Shown piece by piece: positions 1-5,330 of a stretch of 5,330 bases of DNA. Source of the DNA: Candidatus Eiseniibacteriota bacterium (GTDB taxonomy: Bacteria > Arandabacterota > Arandabacteria > Arandabacterales > Arandabacteraceae); assembly GCA_030622265.1 (NCBI GenBank), contig JAUXGG010000150.1, positions 1-5,330 of the forward strand, given 5' to 3'. How positions within the stretch are numbered: the stretch's first letter is position 1; the number at the start of each line of letters is the position of its first letter. Made by a program: the position numbers and the translations under genes. The notes below the pieces were generated by a model. That model was not told the origin of the DNA, made no database searches, and saw only the letters and a list, made by a program, of their open reading frames with translations.

Positions 1-1
1 C

Positions 2-3000
2 ATCGGAGCCGGCCCGGCGGGTCTAACCGCGGCCTGGTTCCTGGGCCGGAAGGGCCACAGTATCAGGATCTATGAGGCCCAGAAGCGCTCGGGAGGAATG
101 CTCCGCTATGGCATACCGACTTACAGGCTGCCCGACGATGTGGTGGATGCCGAGGTTGACTTCATATGCAGGGCGGGAGCCGAGATCGCCTACGGCGTGC
201 CCGTGGGCAAGGAGCTCACCCTCGATGATCTGGTAAGTGGGCATGACGCCGTCTTTATCGGCACTGGCGCCTGGACCGGAAAGCCCATGAGGGTGGAAGG
301 CGAGTTCGAGACCGAGGGCATTGTCTCAGGCGTAGACTTCCTGTGGGAGGCGGTCGAGAAGCCCGAGCCCCTCGCAGGAACGGTCGTGGTCGTGGGTGGC
401 GGCAACACCGCGATGGATGTCGCAAGGACATCCTGGAGGCTCAATGCCGACAAGGTCATCGTCTTATACCGCCGGACCAAGGCGGAGATGCCCGCCGATG
501 AGATGGAAATCGAGGACTGCCTCGACGAGGGTATCGAGCTTATGGAGCTCGCGGCCCCCGTGGGCATTGTCTCAGACAAGGGCAGGCTCAAGGCGCTTCG
601 CTGCATAAGAATGAAACTCGGCGAGCCGGATGATTCGGGCCGCCGCAGACCCGTACCCATGGAAGGCTCGGAGTTCGAGCTTCCCTGCCAGCTGGCCGTG
701 GCGGCGATCGGTCAGAACCCCATCCTGGACGGGATAACATCCGCCGGGGGCGAGGAAGTGGAGCTCACCAAGTGGAAGACCTTCGTGGTCGATAATGAGA
801 CCATGAAAACCAATATCGACGGTCTCTTTGCCGGCGGCGATAATGCCGAAGACGGCCCCACGGTGGTGATTGACGCCATAAGGGACGGCCAGAGGGCGGG
901 CAAGGCCATCCACTCTTATCTTACCGGCGCCGAGCTTAAGCCCAAACCCTTCACGGTAACAAAAGAGTTCTGGAGCAAGCCCGGCAAGGCGGAACTCGGG
1001 CACATCAAGGAAAGTCCCCGCCACGAAGTCCACATGATTGACGTGGAGGCCAGGAGAGGCAACTTCACCGAGGTGGCCACGGGGCTTGAGTATGAGGATA
1101 ATGTGCATGAGTGTGCCCGCTGCCTTTCCTGCGGCTGCGTGCGCTTCGATGACTGTGAGCTTCGCCTTCATGCCGAGCGCTACGGCGTCGACATGGAAAA
1201 GTACAAGGGCCAGGTACGCAAGCACAAGGTGGACGAGCGCCATCCCTATATAATCTATGATCCCAACAAATGTATTCTCTGCACCAGGTGCGTCAGGACA
1301 TGTGCCCTTATGCTTGCCGTGCCCGCGCTGGGTATGGTGGGCCGGGGCTTCCGCTCCGAGATGAGACCCGCTCTTAATGATCCCCTGGTCGAGACCAGCT
1401 GCACCAGCTGCGGCAACTGTGTCGACGCATGTCCCACGGGGGCGCTCTCGGTGAAGTATCCCTTCCCGGGCCGGGCATCGCTTGAGACCGACAGAGTGGC
1501 GTCGGCCTGCGCCTTCTGTTCGCTGGCCTGCCCCATCGTGGTCAAGCGCTTCGGAGGCGGCCGCTATCACGTATCGCCTTCAGGTGTTCCGGGAGAGTAC
1601 CTTTGCCGCTACGGGCGGTTCGGGTATGAGCTCTTCGTGAAGAAAAGGCGCTTGCGGCAGGCCGAAGTCCGAAGGGGCACCGAGCGAAGCAAGCATGACC
1701 TCTGTGAGGCCCAGCAGTTGATAGTGACGCAGATGAGGCGCGTCGCGGAGAAGTACGGTCCGGAGAAGGTGGCCGTCTTCGTCTCACCCGAGCTCACCAA
1801 TGAGGAGATCTACCTGGCCGGACGGATAGCCAGGGAAGGTCTGGGTACGAGCAATGTCGCTTCGCTTTCGATACTGGGCGCCGGAAAGGAATCGGGAGCG
1901 CTGGATGAGGCCTTCGGCTTTACGGCATCGACCGCCGACAGGGGCGTGATCAAGGATGCCGATCTCATAATATGCAATAATACCTCGCTTGAGGCCGATC
2001 ACCAGGTGCTCGCGGTGGATGTTATCCAGACCGCGAAAAACGGGGCCAAGCTGATAGTGGCTAATTCGGCGCTGGGCAAGATCGACCGGATCATCTCCAC
2101 GGTCGCCATGGATCCCATGCGCGGCACGGCCGCGGTTCTCTGGAACACGGTCATGCAGGTGCTCTTAGACGACGGCCACTTCAAGCCGGAGACCGTCAAG
2201 AAGATACCCGGCGCGGCCGAGTTCCTGGCAGACCGCGACTTCTCGATCGAGAAGGCCTCGGATGCCTCGGGTATCGAGGCTAAGGACATCCAAGATGCCG
2301 CCGAGATCATCCGCAAAGCCAAGCGTGTGGTATTCATCCATGGTCTTGACCGGGCGCAGGACAGGGCGGTGGGAGACCTAGAGACCCTGGCTAATTTCAT
2401 CACCCTCCTGCGGGCCGCCGGAGCAAGGGCCGATCTGCTCCTTCCGCGGATCACGGCCAACAGCGCTGCGCTGGAGATAATGGGGGCCGATCCCGCGTTT
2501 GGTGTGGGCAGGGTGCCGAACCCGGCGGGCCTGAAGGGCGCGCAAGATCACGCCGGCTTGAGGGAGCTTCTAGAGAGCGGTGAGATCCGCTCGGCGCTCG
2601 TCCTTGGAGAGGACCCCATGGCCTGGGGACGGACCGGGGCGTGGTTTGAGAATGTCGAATTCCTCGCGGCCATGGACTGGACAAATACCGAGACCACGCA
2701 GTATGCCGATATTGTCCTTCCCGGCTCCACATACCTTGAGACTTCAGGTACAAGATGCAACTTCGAAGGCCGGGTGGTGAAGTTCGCCGAGGCGGTCGAG
2801 CCGCCCGCGGGCTTGTCCGGCAGAGATGTCCTGGATGGACTTGCCGCGGAGTTCGGCATCCCAAAGAGCGACGATCTTACGGCCGACCTGGCCCGGATAG
2901 TCGGAGATAAACTCGGGCTCTTGAGAGCCTTCTACTGGAATACGGGACAGGACCGGGAGCATGCGGGTGAGGCGCGCCTCGTACCGACCGGTACGGGAAC

Positions 3001-3097
3001 CGGCAGAGTAGCTATCCAGCCCCCGCTCACCCACGGTGAGAAGTACAAGAAGGAGATCCGCGAGGTGGGCACCGAGAGATTCCGGGTAAGGTCTTAG
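2..3097 (+). CDS. GltD/NfnB-like NAD(P)H:FAD module fused to NuoG/FdhA-like Fe-S module (5'-truncated)
   Basis: The frame is open from the first codon at base 2, so the start lies upstream; 1031 residues are visible (numbered from base 2). Residues 1-340 are GltD/NfnB-like: FAD motif GAGPAG (2-7), a second dinucleotide motif GGGNTAMD (132-139) followed by YRR (Arg157, Arg158, a typical NADPH 2'-phosphate site), and FAD-closing AGGD (277-280). A Cys-rich hinge follows (His369, Cys371, 374, 377, 379, 385). Cys424/427/430/434 and Cys467/470/473/477 form a two-[4Fe-4S] ferredoxin domain, and Cys503/506/510/535 match the molybdopterin-oxidoreductase Fe4S4 site. Residues from about 545 to 940 resemble the NuoG/FdhA catalytic fold. 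No Cys/Sec is seen at the expected Mo-ligand position, and only a short tail follows, so a C-terminal molybdopterin-dinucleotide domain seems absent. Known relatives are annotated as FAD-dependent or molybdopterin oxidoreductases. I infer a cytoplasmic electron-transfer subunit linking NADPH to Fe-S partners, possibly with NuoE/NuoF-like subunits encoded upstream. Fold assignment is strong; the physiological reaction is uncertain. Confidence 0.9.
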   Translation: MGAGPAGLTAAWFLGRKGHSIRIYEAQKRSGGMLRYGIPTYRLPDDVVDAEVDFICRAGAEIAYGVPVGKELTLDDLVSGHDAVFIGTGAWTGKPMRVEGEFETEGIVSGVDFLWEAVEKPEPLAGTVVVVGGGNTAMDVARTSWRLNADKVIVLYRRTKAEMPADEMEIEDCLDEGIELMELAAPVGIVSDKGRLKALRCIRMKLGEPDDSGRRRPVPMEGSEFELPCQLAVAAIGQNPILDGITSAGGEEVELTKWKTFVVDNETMKTNIDGLFAGGDNAEDGPTVVIDAIRDGQRAGKAIHSYLTGAELKPKPFTVTKEFWSKPGKAELGHIKESPRHEVHMIDVEARRGNFTEVATGLEYEDNVHECARCLSCGCVRFDDCELRLHAERYGVDMEKYKGQVRKHKVDERHPYIIYDPNKCILCTRCVRTCALMLAVPALGMVGRGFRSEMRPALNDPLVETSCTSCGNCVDACPTGALSVKYPFPGRASLETDRVASACAFCSLACPIVVKRFGGGRYHVSPSGVPGEYLCRYGRFGYELFVKKRRLRQAEVRRGTERSKHDLCEAQQLIVTQMRRVAEKYGPEKVAVFVSPELTNEEIYLAGRIAREGLGTSNVASLSILGAGKESGALDEAFGFTASTADRGVIKDADLIICNNTSLEADHQVLAVDVIQTAKNGAKLIVANSALGKIDRIISTVAMDPMRGTAAVLWNTVMQVLLDDGHFKPETVKKIPGAAEFLADRDFSIEKASDASGIEAKDIQDAAEIIRKAKRVVFIHGLDRAQDRAVGDLETLANFITLLRAAGARADLLLPRITANSAALEIMGADPAFGVGRVPNPAGLKGAQDHAGLRELLESGEIRSALVLGEDPMAWGRTGAWFENVEFLAAMDWTNTETTQYADIVLPGSTYLETSGTRCNFEGRVVKFAEAVEPPAGLSGRDVLDGLAAEFGIPKSDDLTADLARIVGDKLGLLRAFYWNTGQDREHAGEARLVPTGTGTGRVAIQPPLTHGEKYKKEIREVGTERFRVRS

Positions 3098-3108
3098 AAG
3101 GGGCCGGG

Positions 3109-3135
3109 GGCGCGGCGCAAGGTTGCTGCGGCGCC
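3109..3135 (+). other. Imperfect GC-rich inverted repeat in the intergenic gap
   Basis: GGCGC (3109-3113) pairs with GCGCC (3131-3135). A G-G mismatch follows, then GC/GC, a bulged T, and GCA/TGC closing a 4-nt AGGT loop. No T-tract follows, so it is not an intrinsic terminator. It lies 12-38 nt after the oxidoreductase stop and ends about 30 nt before the kinase Shine-Dalgarno site. It could be an mRNA-stability or processing hairpin between cistrons, or chance pairing in GC-rich DNA. The rest of the 79-nt gap shows no recognisable promoter. Confidence 0.25.
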
Positions 3136-3165
3136 TGAGCGGGCCGCGGGCGTCTTACCGGACAT

Positions 3166-3171
3166 GGGAGG
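3166..3171 (+). promoter_or_regulatory. Shine-Dalgarno site that decides the kinase start
   Basis: GGGAGG sits 5 nt before the in-frame TTG at 3177. This is a near-consensus anti-16S match at ideal spacing, whereas the TTG at 3123 has only AAGG directly abutting it and the ATG at 3207 would cut into the first PAS domain. It supports initiation at TTG 3177. Confidence 0.7.
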
Positions 3172-3176
3172 CGCGA

Positions 3177-5165
3177 TTGATCAGGCTTAAGAACCTCTAC
3201 GACTTCATGGAAGGCATCTTCGATTACCTTCTCATCCTCGATGATAATGAGCGCTTGATTCACGCGAGCGATCTTTTCCGGAAGGACTGCCTGCCCGGCG
3301 GATACTCCGACAATGAGATCACCCTGGAGGGGCTTGTCTCCGACTTCTCGCTCAAGACCTTCCGGTCGGCGATGGCCAAGGCGAAGGCGGGCAACCGCGC
3401 CATAGCCGTCTTTTCCCCATCCGATGATGAGGCCTGCTCAATACCCTTGAAGGTAGGGCATGCCGCAGTTGAAGAGGGCGGCATCTACGTATTCTTCGGG
3501 AACAAGTTTGGAGGCCTGAGCCAGCGCACCGAGTCGGAAAAAGACGAGAGAATCAAGGAGCTTGCCTGCCTCTACAGGGTGATGGAGTGGATAGAGGTAT
3601 CCCCTACGACAGAGTCCTTCTTTACCGAACTGCCCCGGTACCTCAGCTCCGGGGTGCTTTATCCCGAAGAGGTCGTGGTCCACTCGGTATACGGGGGGGT
3701 CGAGTACGGCCAGGAGCCTTCGCCGGACAATCACATCTCGGTGACGCTGGTTGTGGGGGGCAAGGAGAAGGGTGTGATCCGGGTGGGTTACCTGGATGAC
3801 CAGTACCAGCTGCTTCCTGAGGAGCAGAAGATGCTGAGCGAGATCGGCAGGACCCTTAACTTCGCCCTCGAGCGACGGGAGTACAGGGACAAGCTCCGGA
3901 TGAAGGAGGAGGAAGAGAAGGAGTACAGCAATCGCCTCGAGAAGCTCGAAGCCGAAATCACATCGAGAACCGCAGAGCTCGAGGAGCAGCGCGAGAACCT
4001 GGGCATAGTGAATTCCTACCTTGACCGGGTGAGCAGTGGTTTGGAAGAGTCCAAGGGCAGGCTCGAGACCATGTTCGAGGCCATCCCGGACGATGTTGTC
4101 TTGATCGATAAGAACCGCAAGATCGTCATGACCAACAGGGACGATATCCAAGCCGGGGGGCACTGCTACGAGGGCTTCTTCGGCAGGGAGCGGCCCTGCG
4201 AGGATTGCCGCCTGGCGAGGATCTTGAAGGATAAGACCCCGCTTACGCTTTTGATAAAGCACGATGACAGGTATTTGGAGGTCCACGCGCTTCCGGTCTA
4301 CAACAAGGACCATGAGGTGGACGGCATTCTCGAGTTCTACAGGGACGTAACGCTGGAGAAGACCTATGAGCAGCAACTCCAGCAGGCCGACAAGCTTGCC
4401 TCGCTTGGGCAGCTGGTGAGCGGTATCGGGCACGAGATCAATAACCCCAACCAGTTCATTCGCGGCAATATCAAGATCATCAAGCAGTCACTTGATGACA
4501 TGCTTCCCATAGTCGATGATCATTACGCATCGCATCAGGACCTTAAGATCGCGAGACTCAAGTATGACTTCTTCCGTGAGCACATAATGACCCTGGTCGA
4601 CGATATGGCTCACGGCTCGGAGCGCATCAAGGCCATCGTGGAGAGCCTGCGCAACTTCGCCCGGAAGGATGAAGGGCTGCTGGTGGATACCGTGGATATC
4701 AATACCCTGATCGAGGCCAGCGCCAGGCTCGTGCACAACGAGGTGCATAAGCGGGCTGAAATCGAACTGGACCTGGTGCCCAATCTCCCGACCTTTATCG
4801 GCAACTCCCAGAAGATCGAGCAGGTGCTGATAAACCTGCTGGTCAATGCGGGGCAGGCCATGCCGGACGACGGGAAGGGCATGATCACGGTGCGGACCGG
4901 CGAGGATGGGGGGAACATCGTTGTCAAGATTGAGGATAATGGCAAGGGGATGACCGAGAAGACCAGGAAGATGATTTTCGATCCTTTCTTTACCACAAAA
5001 CGGGCGAAGGGTGGAACCGGGCTGGGACTGTCCATAGCTTTCAAGATCATCAGCGAGCATAGCGGCAGTATCTCGGTCTCCAGCGAGCTCAATGTGGGCA
5101 CCACTTTCACCATCCGGATACCTGCGGGCAAGAAGACGCAGGTGGCGGCCAAGGAAAAGCCATGA
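3177..5165 (+). CDS. Soluble PAS-GAF-PAS sensor histidine kinase
   Basis: 662 residues from TTG 3177. Order: PAS-like domain (about 5-118); degenerate GAF-like domain beginning near ERIKELACLYRV (about 124-235); charged Glu/Lys/Arg-rich coiled coil (about 236-295); second PAS (about 295-400); HisKA with phospho-acceptor His419 in GHEINNP; and HATPase_c with N-box Asn557 (NLLVNAGQ), G1 Asp587 (EDNGKGM), F-box DPFFTTK and G2 GTGLGLS (613-619). All residues needed for ATP binding and autophosphorylation are present. No signal peptide or transmembrane segment is seen, so it should be cytoplasmic and sense an internal cue. The second PAS carries HC (329-330) and PCEDC (Cys341, Cys344), which may bind metal or respond to redox. 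About 75 residues separate His419 from the FAR motif ending the second dimerisation helix, longer than a typical HisKA. It follows the oxidoreductase by 79 nt and overlaps the response regulator by 4 nt. It autophosphorylates and presumably passes phosphate to that regulator. The signal is unknown. Confidence 0.93.
   Translation: MIRLKNLYDFMEGIFDYLLILDDNERLIHASDLFRKDCLPGGYSDNEITLEGLVSDFSLKTFRSAMAKAKAGNRAIAVFSPSDDEACSIPLKVGHAAVEEGGIYVFFGNKFGGLSQRTESEKDERIKELACLYRVMEWIEVSPTTESFFTELPRYLSSGVLYPEEVVVHSVYGGVEYGQEPSPDNHISVTLVVGGKEKGVIRVGYLDDQYQLLPEEQKMLSEIGRTLNFALERREYRDKLRMKEEEEKEYSNRLEKLEAEITSRTAELEEQRENLGIVNSYLDRVSSGLEESKGRLETMFEAIPDDVVLIDKNRKIVMTNRDDIQAGGHCYEGFFGRERPCEDCRLARILKDKTPLTLLIKHDDRYLEVHALPVYNKDHEVDGILEFYRDVTLEKTYEQQLQQADKLASLGQLVSGIGHEINNPNQFIRGNIKIIKQSLDDMLPIVDDHYASHQDLKIARLKYDFFREHIMTLVDDMAHGSERIKAIVESLRNFARKDEGLLVDTVDINTLIEASARLVHNEVHKRAEIELDLVPNLPTFIGNSQKIEQVLINLLVNAGQAMPDDGKGMITVRTGEDGGNIVVKIEDNGKGMTEKTRKMIFDPFFTTKRAKGGTGLGLSIAFKIISEHSGSISVSSELNVGTTFTIRIPAGKKTQVAAKEKP
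5151..5155 (+). promoter_or_regulatory. Shine-Dalgarno site for the response regulator
   Basis: AAGGA lies 6 nt before the ATG at 5162, inside the last codons of the kinase gene. With the ATGA stop/start overlap it indicates translation coupled to the kinase. Confidence 0.55.
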
Positions 5166-5330
5166 AGCGAATACTGATTGTCGATGACGACCCGGCGGTT
5201 ACCAATTACCTGATGGTTTTCCTGATGCAGACCGGCCTCTTCGAGACAACCGTGGTCAATGATTCAAGAGAGGTAGCCGGCCTTCAGGAAAGTGAGACCT
5301 TCGACATCGTCCTCCTGGACATGGACATGC
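5162..5330 (+). CDS. Response regulator, receiver domain (3'-truncated)
   Basis: 56 complete codons are visible before the window ends. The start ATG overlaps the kinase stop as ATGA. The N-terminus MKRILIVDDDP gives the Mg-binding acidic cluster (Asp8-10), and FDIVLLDMDM places the phospho-acceptor at Asp53, the usual position in a CheY-like receiver. The conserved Thr/Ser and Lys of the fold, and any output domain, lie beyond the window. Coupling to the kinase makes it the likely phosphotransfer partner. Whether the output is a DNA-binding domain (for example of the sigma-54 activator type often paired with such kinases) or the protein is a stand-alone receiver cannot be told here. Confidence 0.92.
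   Translation, partial: MKRILIVDDDPAVTNYLMVFLMQTGLFETTVVNDSREVAGLQESETFDIVLLDMDM

Noticed and set aside
98..100. ATG at 98 as the start of the large oxidoreductase
   Set aside because: The frame is open and meaningful upstream: bases 2-97 encode the FAD-binding GAGPAGL motif and the following strand, so the gene is cut by the window edge.
572..1570. 332-codon open frame on the minus strand
   Set aside because: It is fully antisense to the Fe-S-rich coding region, shows no recognisable domain, and is explained by G/C third-position bias keeping the opposite frame open.
2..3097. Calling the gene a formate dehydrogenase alpha subunit
   Set aside because: The fold matches but no Cys/Sec-His active-site pair is visible, and the N-terminal third is GltD-like. 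A NuoG-like electron-transfer role fits better.
3123..3176. 54-nt N-terminal extension of the kinase from TTG 3123
   Set aside because: There is no properly spaced Shine-Dalgarno site, the added Arg-rich residues are not PAS-like, and the segment overlaps the possible intergenic hairpin.
3098..3176. Intrinsic terminator or promoter in the gap
   Set aside because: No T-tract follows the GC-rich stem and no recognisable -35/-10 or -24/-12 pair is seen.
3164..3190. Eight-codon ATG frame overlapping the kinase start
   Set aside because: It is too short to support as a leader peptide, and its start overlaps the Shine-Dalgarno site used by TTG 3177.
3438..4433. 331-codon open frame on the minus strand
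   Set aside because: It is antisense to the kinase sensor domains. Its Leu/Val-rich product mirrors the codon bias of the Glu/Asp/Lys-rich sense protein and has no family features.

Overview
The window holds three genes on the plus strand in one probable operon: the 3' end of a large iron-sulfur flavoprotein gene (2-3097), a complete soluble histidine kinase gene (3177-5165) and the 5' end of a response-regulator gene (5162-5330). No RNA gene, mobile element, CRISPR array or clear terminator is visible. The only gap is 79 nt (3098-3176).

The DNA is GC-rich with strong G/C third-position bias. It nevertheless uses AGG (Arg) and ATA (Ile) freely, and the kinase appears to start at TTG. An oxygen-sensitive type of redox protein carrying several [4Fe-4S] motifs, next to a cytoplasmic multi-PAS kinase, suggests an anaerobic bacterium. 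Desulfobacterota, syntrophic Clostridia or deep-branching anaerobic Actinobacteriota would all fit. This is inference, and the window does not settle the phylum.

Region 1 (2-3097) encodes at least 1031 residues. A GltD/NfnB-like FAD- and NADPH-binding module is fused to a NuoG/formate-dehydrogenase-like module, with a Cys-rich hinge, a two-cluster ferredoxin domain, a fourth Cys4 site and a molybdopterin-oxidoreductase fold. The Cys/Sec expected of a formate dehydrogenase active site is not seen. The protein is therefore better read as an electron-transfer subunit, possibly like the large subunit of Sporomusa-type transhydrogenases or related NuoEF-associated bifurcating complexes, than as a formate dehydrogenase.

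Region 2 (3177-5330) encodes a two-component pair. The kinase has PAS, GAF-like, coiled-coil and Cys-containing PAS domains, then HisKA and HATPase_c, with no membrane segment. Its stop overlaps the start of the response-regulator receiver domain by ATGA. The simplest joint reading is that the kinase reads an internal redox or ligand cue, and the regulator, whose output domain lies beyond the window, adjusts expression of this or related redox genes. That link rests on gene order only.
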